DNA of 64,000 nt, from NCBI GenBank assembly GCA_964458605.1, contig CAYWLS010000007.1:62001-126000 (forward strand), read 5' to 3'. This document shows positions 1 to 9,262 of this stretch, in pieces. Below the pieces are notes generated by a model. The model did no database searches and was not told where the DNA came from. It saw only the letters and a list, made by a program, of their open reading frames with translations. The position numbers and the translations under genes are program-made. The DNA is from JBBSNV01 sp964458605. Its GTDB lineage: Bacteria > Pseudomonadota > Alphaproteobacteria > Reyranellales > JAQSWP01. Position 1 is the first letter of the stretch, and each line of letters begins with the position of its first letter.

Positions 1-742
1 CGTCGGCCTCGGCGTCGTGGCGGCAGGAAAACGGCCGCTGGAAATTGCGCTGCAGGAAGCGGGCGTTGTTGGCGCGTCCGTCGACCAGGATGAAAGTGCC
101 CGGCAGCAGGGTCGATTCCATCAGCAGGATGTCGGCGGCGATCACGGTGCGTTCGTCGACCGCGAAACTCAGGCCGTTGACTTCGCCCGAGACGTCGGCG
201 GCCGCCGGGCCGTCGAGATAGATGAAGTCGGCCACCACGTTGGGCAGCCGGGCGTAGTAGTGGCAGAGGCGGCCGTTGAACGTGCCGGCCACCACCGGGC
301 TGTAGGTGAAGTCGACCCGTGCGCGCAGCCCGTTGGGCAGTCGTGCGCGGGCCACTTCAATCCAGTGCCGGCTGGTGTCGACCGAGAACAGGCGGAAGGC
401 GTTGCGGTTGCGCAGCTTGGGCCGGCTTGCGGTATCGCGATACTCGGCGTCGTTCTTGGCCAGCGCGTCGGCGATCACCGCCGTCGAGCAGCCGACGCCG
501 AATTCCAGCACGGTCTGGCATTTGCGCTGCCGGATCAGCTGGTGCAGCCGCACCAGATCGCCGATCTGGGGATTGAGCGGCGGCGGATTGGCCGGATCGG
601 CGCGCCGGCCGGCGCGGGCCAGTTCCTTGTCGAAATAGAAGCCCAGGCCCTCGCGCAGCCAGTAGGCCTGGCTGCTGCGGCTGGACATGCGGCAGGCCGC
701 GGCGGCCCCCTCGTTGAGCTTGGTCTTGCTGCGGATGGTCAT
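1..742 (-). CDS. Class I SAM-dependent methyltransferase-like protein, 3' end outside window
   Basis: An open frame starts at ATG 742-740 and runs off the left edge; 247 residues are visible. The region around residues 78-88 (VLEFGVGCST) is a glycine-rich motif I of class I methyltransferases. FSVD at about 119-122 resembles the acidic ribose-binding end of strand beta 2, and FIYLDGP at about 173-179 sits where motif IV is expected. I infer a SAM-binding fold; the substrate cannot be read from sequence. The neighbours (glycosyltransferases, ABC exporter, UDP-sugar dehydrogenase) suggest methylation of a surface glycan or its precursor, which is an inference. The C-terminus is not visible, so total length is unknown. 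Confidence 0.7.
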   Translation of the reverse strand, partial: MTIRSKTKLNEGAAAACRMSSRSSQAYWLREGLGFYFDKELARAGRRADPANPPPLNPQIGDLVRLHQLIRQRKCQTVLEFGVGCSTAVIADALAKNDAEYRDTASRPKLRNRNAFRLFSVDTSRHWIEVARARLPNGLRARVDFTYSPVVAGTFNGRLCHYYARLPNVVADFIYLDGPAAADVSGEVNGLSFAVDERTVIAADILLMESTLLPGTFILVDGRANNARFLQRNFQRPFSCRHDAEAD

Positions 743-859
743 GGCGATGGTAGGGGGCTTGGCTCGGCCTCGTATTGACAGCCGTTGCCGGCTTGTTTAG
801 TCGCTCGCTGGCCAGCTCCCAAAATCGGGCGCAGCGGCCAGAACGGGTTTCCAGGGACG

Positions 860-1768
860 ATGACGCGCATCTCGGTGGTCATGCCGACTTTCAATCGTGC
901 CGCGAGCCTCCGGCGCGCGATCGACAGCGTGTTGTGCCAGAGCCATCCTGACGTTGAACTGATTGTGGTCGACGACGGATCGCGCGACGCCACTTCCGAG
1001 GTCATACAGGGGTATGGCGACCGCCTGATCTATGTCCGCTTGGCGAACAACCGCGGCGGCAACCATGCCCGAAATCGCGGGGTCGAACGGGCCAGCGGCG
1101 AGATCGTCAGTTTCCTCGACAGCGACGACGAGTTCCTGCCGCACAAGCTGGCTTTCGTGGATCGATACTTCGCCGACTACCCGGCGGTGGACGCGCTGGT
1201 CGATTCCTTCGAGATCCGTTATCCGGCGAGCCTGAACCGGCCGGCCGTGCCGCGCCGCAATCCGGTGCTGCAGGACAGCGCCGCGCTGCGCGAGGCGGTG
1301 TTTTCGCGGCGCCTCTACAAGGCCACGCCGGCGATCAGCGCGCGCCGCCCGGCCCTGCTCGAGATCGGCATGTTCGACGAGACCCTGAAACGGCGGCAGG
1401 ACATGGATCTGATCCTGCGTCTCGGCAAGACGCATCGCTGCGCCTCGACCGATCAGATCCTGTGGATCAAGCACTGGACCGAGAACGCCATCTCCAGCAA
1501 GCAGAACACCTTCCTGCTCGCCACCATCGATATCTGCCAGCGCCACCCGGACTATCTGACGGTGCCGGCCTATCGGCGCGGTCTGGACCGCGATCTGGGC
1601 CGCCATTTCTGGCGCCTGCTGCGGGCGCGCCGTTTCGCCGACCTGCGCACCGATGCGCGGCGTTATCGCGAGTTCGGCCGGTTCGGCGGCTCGCCCTGGC
1701 TATTGATGCTGCAATACCTGAAGCAGCGGGGGCAGCGGCTGGTAGCGTCGGGTGGCGGCAGCCCATAG
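860..1768 (+). CDS. Family 2 glycosyltransferase
   Basis: A 302-residue GT-A fold glycosyltransferase. The N-terminus (ISVVMPTFNRA) is the classic GT2 nucleotide-binding start, followed by VELIVVDDGSRD near residues 32-43 and the metal-binding D87-S-D89-D90. ATG 860 is preferred over the upstream in-frame TTG at 785 because the conserved domain begins at once and an AGGGA element precedes it. It probably transfers a sugar from a nucleotide-sugar donor in the cytoplasm; donor and acceptor are unknown. Its 3' end overlaps the convergent glycosyltransferase by 69 bases. A moderate TTGACA box lies at 775-780, but no good -10 follows it. Confidence 0.85.
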   Translation: MTRISVVMPTFNRAASLRRAIDSVLCQSHPDVELIVVDDGSRDATSEVIQGYGDRLIYVRLANNRGGNHARNRGVERASGEIVSFLDSDDEFLPHKLAFVDRYFADYPAVDALVDSFEIRYPASLNRPAVPRRNPVLQDSAALREAVFSRRLYKATPAISARRPALLEIGMFDETLKRRQDMDLILRLGKTHRCASTDQILWIKHWTENAISSKQNTFLLATIDICQRHPDYLTVPAYRRGLDRDLGRHFWRLLRARRFADLRTDARRYREFGRFGGSPWLLMLQYLKQRGQRLVASGGGSP

Positions 1769-2713
1769 CTGGGCCACCAGCAGGATGTTGTAGTAGCTCC
1801 AGGCCAGGAACAGTGCCGCCGGCATCTGCCACAGCGGCAGGTCGACCTGCTTGCCCTTGCCGATGATGCGCTTGGTCGAGCGCCACGATTTCTTGGCCCA
1901 GAACTGGAAGGCGAAGGCCAGCCGGCGCAGCTTGTTCTGGCTGATGGTCTGGGCGCCCTGGTAGTCGCGATCCAGGCCGGCGGTCCAGGCGCGCCAGATC
2001 AGGAACGGGATGCCCGGCTGCGGCGCGTGCACGGTCATGGCGTCGGCGGTGCGCACCCACTTGATGCCGCGCTTCTCGATGTCGCGGATCCAGAAGCCGC
2101 ATTGCTTCTTGAACGCCGGCAGGTCGGGCCAGGGATTGGCGCGGAAGAAGTCGGTGCGGAAGGCGCAGTTGTTGGCGTGGATCTTGTGGCGCCCCAGCGT
2201 CTGCTTGCGCTCGCTGCGCAGGTTGAAGATCCAGGTCAGGGCCATGACCTTGGATACCAGGTTGTTGTAGCCCAGCACGGTGAAGCCGCCGACCGCCATG
2301 ACCTTCGGATCGGCGAACGGCTTGAGCAGCGCCGGCAGCCAGCCCGGCTGCGGGGCGGCATCGCTGTCGACCATTGCCACCAGGTCGGTCCGGGTCTGGG
2401 CGACGCCGTAATTCTTGAGCTTGTAGTAGGTCAGGCCGGGGGTCGGTTTGAATTCGAGCTGGCAGACCTGTTCCAGCCGCGGCGCGGCGATGGCGATCTC
2501 CTGGCGGATATGGTCCTCGCTGACCACGTTCTCGTTGTAGAGGTACATCACCCGTGGCCGCTCGCTCATCAGGTTGTGCTGGCGCTCCAGCTCGTCCTGC
2601 AGGGCGGTCAGAGCCTTGCGCACCCACACATCCTCGACGTCCTGGGCGTTCTCCCATTCGATCAGGATGGTGATGGGCGGCAGCTTGGCTTGGATGTTGT
2701 CCGTTGCGGTCAT
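1700..2713 (-). CDS. Family 2 glycosyltransferase
   Basis: A 337-residue protein read from ATG 2713; an in-frame TTG at 2743 is an alternative start. It opens with PPITILIEWEN, contains the acidic D116-S-D118 metal-binding motif in the context MVDSDAAPQPGW, and ends with a hydrophobic segment (MPAALFLAWSYYNILLV) that could be a membrane anchor or interfacial helix. These features fit a GT2 glycosyltransferase acting on a membrane-linked acceptor. It is convergent with the preceding glycosyltransferase and divergent from the ABC exporter, so 2714-2940 should hold promoters for both directions. I could not identify the donor sugar. Confidence 0.8.
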   Translation of the reverse strand: MTATDNIQAKLPPITILIEWENAQDVEDVWVRKALTALQDELERQHNLMSERPRVMYLYNENVVSEDHIRQEIAIAAPRLEQVCQLEFKPTPGLTYYKLKNYGVAQTRTDLVAMVDSDAAPQPGWLPALLKPFADPKVMAVGGFTVLGYNNLVSKVMALTWIFNLRSERKQTLGRHKIHANNCAFRTDFFRANPWPDLPAFKKQCGFWIRDIEKRGIKWVRTADAMTVHAPQPGIPFLIWRAWTAGLDRDYQGAQTISQNKLRRLAFAFQFWAKKSWRSTKRIIGKGKQVDLPLWQMPAALFLAWSYYNILLVAQLWAAATRRYQPLPPLLQVLQHQ

Positions 2714-2940
2714 TGGCTTGTTCCGATCGGCGCCTATATTCAAATTCGCAAGGGGATATCCTGGCGAACTGCATGCAACAACAGTTTACCCGATAGCCCT
2801 GCCCATGCCTTGCGGCTACGCAAAGCGATCAGGTAATTTTCCGTTAGGCTTTGCGCAAGCGCCGATATTGCGTTAAAGGCAGCCCCGATTGCCGGAATCG
2901 CCGCTTTGTGGCAGACTAAGCCACTGAAAAGTCGGAGTTT

Positions 2941-4881
2941 TTGTTGAGCCAGCGCAAGCAGAAAAAGCCCAGTGGGCCGCCGGTCATCTGGCGCATCGCT
3001 TCGACCGTGTCGATCCGCCGCGGTATGGTGGTCATGCTGTGCCTGCTGCTGAGCGGTATCCTGGAAGGCATCGGTATCGCCAGCATGCTGCCGCTGATCG
3101 CGCTGAGCCAGGATACCGGCAGCACCGCCGATACGGCCCAGACCGCCGGCCAGGGCGCTGCACCGCCGGCCGTCCAGCAGGCCACGCCCGGCCAGGACGG
3201 CGCCACCGTCCCCGCCACGCCGGCCGCGAATGCCACCCCCGACTCGGCCGCCACCCCGCCCGTGACGCCCGGCCAGGATGGCGCCAAGCCGCCTGCCGGT
3301 ACCGCCAAATCGTCCACCCTGAGCCGGCTCGTCTTCAACGTGCTCGATTCGGTCGGCCTGCCGCACGATCCCAAGCTGCTGCTGGTCTTTCTGGTGATCG
3401 GCATGCTGGGCAAGGCGGCCATGACCCTGGTGGCCATGCGCCAGGTCGGCTATGCCGTGGCCGAGGTCGGCACACGCATGCGCCTGCGCCTGGTCGAGGC
3501 GTTGCTGGCGGCGCGCTGGAGCTTCTTCGTGCGCCAGCCGGTCGGCCGCTTCGCCAACGCGCTGGGGCTGGAATCGACCCGCGCCGGCGAAGCCTACAAC
3601 GCCACCGCCGAGTTCATCGCCCATTCGATCCAGGCGGTGGTCTACATCTGCATCGCCGGCCTGGTGTCGTTCAAGCTGGCCGGTGCGGCGATCGCCATCG
3701 GCGCCATCATGGTGGTGTCGCTCAACCGCCTGCTGATCATGACGCGGCGCAACGCCAAGAAGCAGACGCGGCGCATGAAGTCGCTGGTATCGCGGCTGGC
3801 CGACGTGCTGATCGGGCTGAAGCCGATGAAGGCGATGGCGCGCCAGGCGCGGTTCGGCTCGCTGTTCGTGCGCGATGTCGACGAGATCGATGCGGCGATG
3901 CGCAAGCACGTCTTCGCCCGCCACGCCAACCGGCTGCTGCAGGAGCCGATCCTGGCCATCTGCCTGGGCGTCGGCATCTACGCCTCGCTGACCGTGTGGC
4001 ACATGCCGCTGGGCGAGCTGATCATCATGTGCGTGGTGCTGGCCAAGACCGTCTCGACGGTCGGCAAGGCGCAGCAGGATCTGCAGGCCGTCATGCTGGC
4101 GCAAAGCGGCTTCATGTCCGTGCAGGACGCGATCGACGAGGCGGTCGAGGCGCACGAGGTGATCGAGGGCAGCAAGGTGCCGACCTTCGAGCACGGGCTC
4201 GAGCTGCGCGACGTGTCGCTGTCGTTCGGCCGCAAGCACGTCATCGCCAACGCCAATATCGCCGTCGCCCGCGGCGCGGTGACCGCAGTCACCGGCTTTT
4301 CCGGCGCCGGCAAGACCACCATGGTCGACATCATCCTCGGCCTGTACCGGCCCGACTCCGGCGATGTGCTGGTCGACGGGGTGCCGTTGCGCGAGCTCGA
4401 CCTGCACCGCTGGCGCTCGATGATCGGCTACGTGCCGCAGGAGCTGCTGCTCTATCACGACAGCATCCTGGTCAACGTCACCTTGGGCGATCCCTCCTTC
4501 AGCCGCCAGGACGTCGAGGCGGCGCTGCGCCAGGCCGACGCCTGGGATTTCGTCTCGGCGCTGCCGGACGGCATCGACCATGTGGTGGGCGAGCGCGGTT
4601 CGCTGCTGTCGGGCGGCCAGCGCCAGCGCATCGCCATGGCGCGCGCCCTGGTGCACAAGCCCAAGCTGCTGGTGCTGGACGAAGCCACCAGCGCGCTCGA
4701 TCCGCATACCGCCGCCATGATCGTGCGCAACGTGTGCGACACGGCGCGCGCCACTGGACTGACCGTGCTGTCGATCACGCACCAGCCGGCCTGGGTGGCG
4801 GCCGCCGACAAGGTGATCCGCGTCGAGGAAGGCAAGGTCCATGAGATCGCGCCGCCGGCGATGCGGGCGCTGGCGGAATGA
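2941..4881 (+). CDS. ABC exporter, fused transmembrane and ATPase domains (flippase type)
   Basis: A 646-residue half-transporter. An N-terminal type-IV exporter membrane domain is followed by an ATPase with Walker A (GFSGAGKTT, 451-459), signature LSGGQ (556-560) and Walker B ending D580-E581. The start is TTG 2941 or TTG 2944; a GGAG at 2934-2937 favours 2944. Between TM1 and TM2 (residues about 60-120) lies a Pro/Ala/Thr-rich, probably periplasmic insertion that contains TPGQDGA twice. Between glycan enzymes the likeliest role is flipping a lipid-linked oligosaccharide, as in PglK, but lipid or peptide export cannot be excluded. The next gene begins at or just after its stop. Confidence 0.85.
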   Translation: MLSQRKQKKPSGPPVIWRIASTVSIRRGMVVMLCLLLSGILEGIGIASMLPLIALSQDTGSTADTAQTAGQGAAPPAVQQATPGQDGATVPATPAANATPDSAATPPVTPGQDGAKPPAGTAKSSTLSRLVFNVLDSVGLPHDPKLLLVFLVIGMLGKAAMTLVAMRQVGYAVAEVGTRMRLRLVEALLAARWSFFVRQPVGRFANALGLESTRAGEAYNATAEFIAHSIQAVVYICIAGLVSFKLAGAAIAIGAIMVVSLNRLLIMTRRNAKKQTRRMKSLVSRLADVLIGLKPMKAMARQARFGSLFVRDVDEIDAAMRKHVFARHANRLLQEPILAICLGVGIYASLTVWHMPLGELIIMCVVLAKTVSTVGKAQQDLQAVMLAQSGFMSVQDAIDEAVEAHEVIEGSKVPTFEHGLELRDVSLSFGRKHVIANANIAVARGAVTAVTGFSGAGKTTMVDIILGLYRPDSGDVLVDGVPLRELDLHRWRSMIGYVPQELLLYHDSILVNVTLGDPSFSRQDVEAALRQADAWDFVSALPDGIDHVVGERGSLLSGGQRQRIAMARALVHKPKLLVLDEATSALDPHTAAMIVRNVCDTARATGLTVLSITHQPAWVAAADKVIRVEEGKVHEIAPPAMRALAE

Positions 4882-4901
4882 GCGGCGGCAGGAGCGGAGC
4901 C

Positions 4902-5801
4902 ATGAAACCGACCGTCTTCATCCACACCAACGACAAGCAGATCCTGGGCGCCAGGGTCGCGGAATATTCGCTGCGCAAGCACGCTGCCCGCGCCGACGCC
5001 TTCGACGTGCGAGTCATTACCGTTGCCGAATTTCCGTTCCTGGCCGCGCATGAAGGGCAGAAATACCTGCGCGAAGGCAAGCCGGCGCTGTGGACCATGA
5101 ACGACCTGCAGTCGTTCACGCCGCTGCGCTTTGCCGTGCCGGGGCTGATGGGCTATCAGGGCCGTGCCGTGGTGATGGATCCGGACATCTTCGCGTTGGC
5201 CGACATCGCCGAACTGCTGGATCGCGACATGGGCGGCCATGCCGTGTTCGCCCGCAAGATGCCGGCCGGCCATCGCCGGCCCGCGCATTACGCTTCCAGC
5301 GTCATGCTGCTGGACTGCGCCCGGCTGACCCACTGGCAGGCGGCGCGCGATTTTGCCGAACTGTTCGCCTTCCGGCGCGACTATCGCGACTGGATGTGGC
5401 TGCTGCTGGAACCCAAGGGCAGCATCGGCGAACTGGAAGAGGCCTGGAACCAGTTCGACGTGCTCGATGCCGGCACCAAGCTGCTGCACAACACCCATCG
5501 CCGCACCCAGCCGTGGAAGACCGGCCTGCCGGCCGACTTCACGGTGCGCAACACCACCTTGAGCGCCCGCGCCGGCAGCCTGCTGCGCCGGCTGGGCGGC
5601 GTGGTCGGCGCCGGCCCGCGCCAGGGCTACTACCAGCCCCATCCCGATCCGCGCCAGGAGGCGTTCTTCTTCGGGCTGCTGAGCGAGGCGATCGAGGCTG
5701 GCGCCGTGTCGCCGGAACTGGTGCGCCAGGAGATCGTCGCCGGCAACGTGCGGCAGGACGCGCTCAAGCTGGTGGAACGCGCCCGCGCCCAGGCGGCTTG
5801 A
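4902..5801 (+). CDS. GT8-like glycosyltransferase
   Basis: A 299-residue protein from ATG 4902, chosen because GGAG at 4891-4894 is well spaced. ATG 4878, which overlaps the exporter stop as ATGA, is an in-frame alternative; either way the gene is coupled to the exporter. It starts MKPTVFIHTNDKQILGA, typical of GT-A enzymes that act on nucleotide sugars. It holds a D93-P-D95 metal-binding motif (VVMDPDIFALADI) like the DxD of glycogenin/GT8 enzymes. A conserved-looking LEEAWNQFDVLD segment lies in the middle. The function is probably sugar transfer onto the glycan moved by the adjacent exporter. Family assignment is by motif only. Confidence 0.65.
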   Translation: MKPTVFIHTNDKQILGARVAEYSLRKHAARADAFDVRVITVAEFPFLAAHEGQKYLREGKPALWTMNDLQSFTPLRFAVPGLMGYQGRAVVMDPDIFALADIAELLDRDMGGHAVFARKMPAGHRRPAHYASSVMLLDCARLTHWQAARDFAELFAFRRDYRDWMWLLLEPKGSIGELEEAWNQFDVLDAGTKLLHNTHRRTQPWKTGLPADFTVRNTTLSARAGSLLRRLGGVVGAGPRQGYYQPHPDPRQEAFFFGLLSEAIEAGAVSPELVRQEIVAGNVRQDALKLVERARAQAA

Positions 5802-5827
5802 TTTCTAGCTGAACGACGGACGGTCCG

Positions 5828-7111
<1,284 letters not shown>

Positions 7112-7123
7112 GCTCGCTGCGGC

Positions 7124-7516
7124 CTATTTCAGGGTGGCCAGATAGGCGATCAGGTTGGCCCGCTCGTCGGCGTTCTTCACGCCGGCGAAGACCATGGCCG
7201 TGCCCGGCACCACCGCGCGCGGGTCGGTCAGGTATTTGTCGAGCTCCTCGGGCGTCCAGGTCAGGCCGGAATTCTTGTTGGCGCTGGTGTAGCGGAAGCC
7301 CTCGACCGATCCCGCCTTGCGGCCGACCACGCCCCACAGGGTCGGACCCTGGCGCGGCGAGCCCTTCTCGGTGGCGATGTGGCAGGTGGTGCAGAAGCGC
7401 TTGAACACTTTTTCGCCGGCGGCGGCGTCGCCCGCGGCCTGGGCCGGCGCGGCGAGCGCCAGGGCCCAGGCTAGCGCAAGGCCCAGCAGGCAGGTGATGG
7501 TGGCGGTTCGGGTCAT
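7124..7516 (-). CDS. Periplasmic class I cytochrome c, probable electron acceptor of PuuD
   Basis: A 130-residue secreted c-type cytochrome. A signal peptide covers about residues 1-28 and ends in AQAA. The heme site is CTTCH at 42-46, GPTLWGVVGR follows, and M108 (PGTAMVF) is the probable axial methionine. ATG 7516 is the start; the frame stays open far upstream only as a shadow of puuD. It lies 80 bases downstream of the membrane urate oxidase gene, in a different frame. Known PuuD proteins carry a C-terminal cytochrome c domain that this PuuD lacks, so I infer that this protein takes electrons from urate oxidation and passes them to the respiratory chain. A general c2-like carrier is the alternative. 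Confidence 0.85.
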   Translation of the reverse strand: MTRTATITCLLGLALAWALALAAPAQAAGDAAAGEKVFKRFCTTCHIATEKGSPRQGPTLWGVVGRKAGSVEGFRYTSANKNSGLTWTPEELDKYLTDPRAVVPGTAMVFAGVKNADERANLIAYLATLK

Positions 7517-7596
7517 GGTGGTCTCGCCCAGACGGTCGTTTTCGGCCGCCTTCATAGCCGCCGGCCGCAGGCGAGACAAGATGCCCGGCGATCCGG

Positions 7597-8493
7597 TCAG
7601 CCGCTGCGCGCCACGTAGAACAGCACCACCATGGCGATGGCGCCAAGCGGCAGGATCCAGGCGAAGGCGCGGTCCCGGTTGCGCAGGTTGAAGGCGTGGC
7701 GCGTGGCGGCACCCACCAGCATCAGCCCGGCCAGGATGGCCCAGTTCCACACGCTGCCCCAGGAACTGGGGAAATGCGTGCTCAGCATGATGAACACCAC
7801 CGGCAGGGTCATGTAGTTGTTGTGCAGGGAGCGCTTCTTGGCCTCCTTGCCCAGCCGCGCTTCGGGCGTGCCGCCGGCCTTGGCGGCGGCGATCAGGGCG
7901 CGCTGGGCGGGGACGATGCGCATCCACACATTGGCCGCCATGATGGTGCCCAGCAGCGCGCCGACATGCAGATAGAGCGCCTGGCCGGTCAGGAAGGGCG
8001 ACGCCAGCCAGATCGCGAGCACCAGCAGCGCGAACAGCAGCGCGGCGGCCAGCGCCGGCCGCTCGCCCAGCTTCGATGCCCAGACCTGGTCGTAGACCAG
8101 CCAGCCGACCGCCAGGCCCGCCAGCAGGATGGCGATCCCCAGCAGGTCGCTGAAGCCCTTGGGCGCGTCCTGCAGGAAGGCGCCGCCGCCCAGGTGATAG
8201 AGCAGGATCAGCAGGGCAAAGCCGCTGATCCAGGTGGCGGCCGCCTCCCATTTGAACCAGTGCAGCTCGGCCGGGATATCGTTGGGCGCGACCTGGATGC
8301 GTTCGACGCGATAGAAGCCGCCGGAATGCACCAGCCAGGCCTCGCCTTCGACGCGCGGCCGCGGCGGCCGGGGCTGGCGCATCTTGCTGTCGAGCCAGTT
8401 GAAGTAGAACGAGGAGCCGATCCAGGCGATGGCCACGATCACATGGGTCCAGCGCAGCGCCAGATTCAGCCATTCCATCAACAGCGCGTCCAT
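7597..8493 (-). CDS. puuD: PuuD-type membrane urate oxidase (urate hydroxylase), membrane domain only
   Basis: A 298-residue polytopic membrane protein from ATG 8493 with about eight to nine hydrophobic segments. The block WIGSSFYFNWLDSKM near residues 24-38, the following acidic loop and the HNNYMTLPVVFIMLSTH segment are typical of the PuuD (DUF989) family, which oxidises urate to 5-hydroxyisourate in purine breakdown. The usual C-terminal cytochrome c domain is absent: the protein stops after the last membrane helix. A soluble cytochrome c is encoded 80 bases downstream. No other purine-degradation gene is in the window. Family membership is by recognised motifs; the electron partner is inferred. 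Confidence 0.8.
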   Translation of the reverse strand: MDALLMEWLNLALRWTHVIVAIAWIGSSFYFNWLDSKMRQPRPPRPRVEGEAWLVHSGGFYRVERIQVAPNDIPAELHWFKWEAAATWISGFALLILLYHLGGGAFLQDAPKGFSDLLGIAILLAGLAVGWLVYDQVWASKLGERPALAAALLFALLVLAIWLASPFLTGQALYLHVGALLGTIMAANVWMRIVPAQRALIAAAKAGGTPEARLGKEAKKRSLHNNYMTLPVVFIMLSTHFPSSWGSVWNWAILAGLMLVGAATRHAFNLRNRDRAFAWILPLGAIAMVVLFYVARSG

Positions 8494-8615
8494 GCCGCCC
8501 CCTCGACAACTGCTTCGGCCCCGCTTCGACAGGCAAATGTCGCGCCAAGATGACAGGAAGGCCGGGGCCGCGAAAGACCGGCGCATGGCCGACGTCGCCA
8601 AGCGCGGCAGGACAG

Positions 8616-8643
8616 TTGCGGTGCGGATGAGGCTGCCTATAAT
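8616..8643 (+). promoter_or_regulatory. Candidate sigma-70 type promoter of tRNA-Gly
   Basis: TATAAT at 8638-8643 lies 10 bases before the tRNA. TTGCGG at 8616-8621 serves as a -35 element with a 16-base spacer. The perfect -10 just upstream of a stable RNA gene supports the call; the start of transcription would be only a few bases before the mature 5' end. Confidence 0.6.
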
Positions 8644-8653
8644 CGCCGCCAGC

Positions 8654-8727
8654 GCGGGTATGATGTAATGGTAGCCTGTCAGCTTCCCAAGCTGAACGCG
8701 CGGGTTCGATTCCCGCTACCCGCTCCA
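8654..8727 (+). tRNA. tRNA-Gly (anticodon CCC)
   Basis: A 74-base tRNA with encoded CCA. The acceptor stem pairs GCGGGTA (8654-8660) with TACCCGC (8717-8723), followed by T and CCA. The anticodon stem TCAGC/GCTGA closes the loop TTCCCAA, with anticodon CCC at 8686-8688. The T arm carries the standard GGTTCGATTCC. The D arm is weakly paired, as I recall for alphaproteobacterial tRNA-Gly(CCC). It reads GGG codons. Confidence 0.95.
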
Positions 8728-8737
8728 ATTTCCCGCA

Positions 8738-9199
8738 TCACGGAATCGAGCAGGCCCAGACCTTGATCTCGCAGTTCCGGCCGCCCTGCTTGCGGCAATA
8801 ATTCTGCGATTGATATTGCGCCTCGGTACGCGTGCCGCCGGTACCCCACGACACGGCGCCTTCATCGTCGACCGATACCGAGGCGCAAAGATTGGAGAAG
8901 CTGATCACGACGTAGCAGCCCGGCCCATGAGCTGAGCAGGTTTCCATCGCCGCCGCGTTGGCGCTCTCGCTGTCGTCATAGCCGGTTGACCAACCATAGG
9001 AACCGTTGCGCGGGCTATAGGCCAGCGCACCGTAGATATGGCCGTATTCGCTGCGCGCAGTCTGCAGCGCCGGATAGTTCGGCGGCCGGCAGCTCATGCG
9101 CCCGCCGGTGCAATCGGCCTCCGCCGGCGTTGCCTGGACGACCAGGCTCAAGATGAACAGAAAAGCCGCAAGCCCGGTCCCGACACGAAGCCGTGCCAT
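8738..9199 (-). CDS. Secreted DUF4189-domain protein
   Basis: A 153-residue protein from ATG 9199, set by a strong GGAGG with a five-base spacer; longer in-frame starts lack this. A signal peptide spans about residues 1-28 (hydrophobic LAAFLFILSLVV, then a site near TPAEA). The mature part has GALAYSPRNGSYGWSTGYDD followed by AAAMETC and NLCASVSV, the pattern of DUF4189, a small cysteine-containing periplasmic or secreted fold of unknown function. Several cysteines suggest disulfides. It ends 10 bases after the convergent tRNA. No functional partner is visible. Confidence 0.7.
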   Translation of the reverse strand: MARLRVGTGLAAFLFILSLVVQATPAEADCTGGRMSCRPPNYPALQTARSEYGHIYGALAYSPRNGSYGWSTGYDDSESANAAAMETCSAHGPGCYVVISFSNLCASVSVDDEGAVSWGTGGTRTEAQYQSQNYCRKQGGRNCEIKVWACSIP

Positions 9200-9262
9200 C
9201 GCCCCCTCCAGACTCTTGACCGCGGCATCATCGCCCGGCGCAATGCGGGCGGGCAAGGGGGC

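Noticed and set aside
775..803. Promoter for the first glycosyltransferase (TTGACA at 775-780)
   Set aside because: The region 17 bases downstream reads TAGTCG, a poor -10, so the call is not supported.
2740..4842. Long antisense frame opposite the ABC exporter
   Set aside because: His/Gln/Ala/Asp-rich shadow translation typical of GC-rich antisense strands; no domain.
7124..8728. A 534-codon frame that could look like a PuuD-cytochrome fusion
   Set aside because: The upstream part is a shadow of puuD in another frame; puuD itself stops at 7597 and the cytochrome has its own start and signal peptide at 7516.
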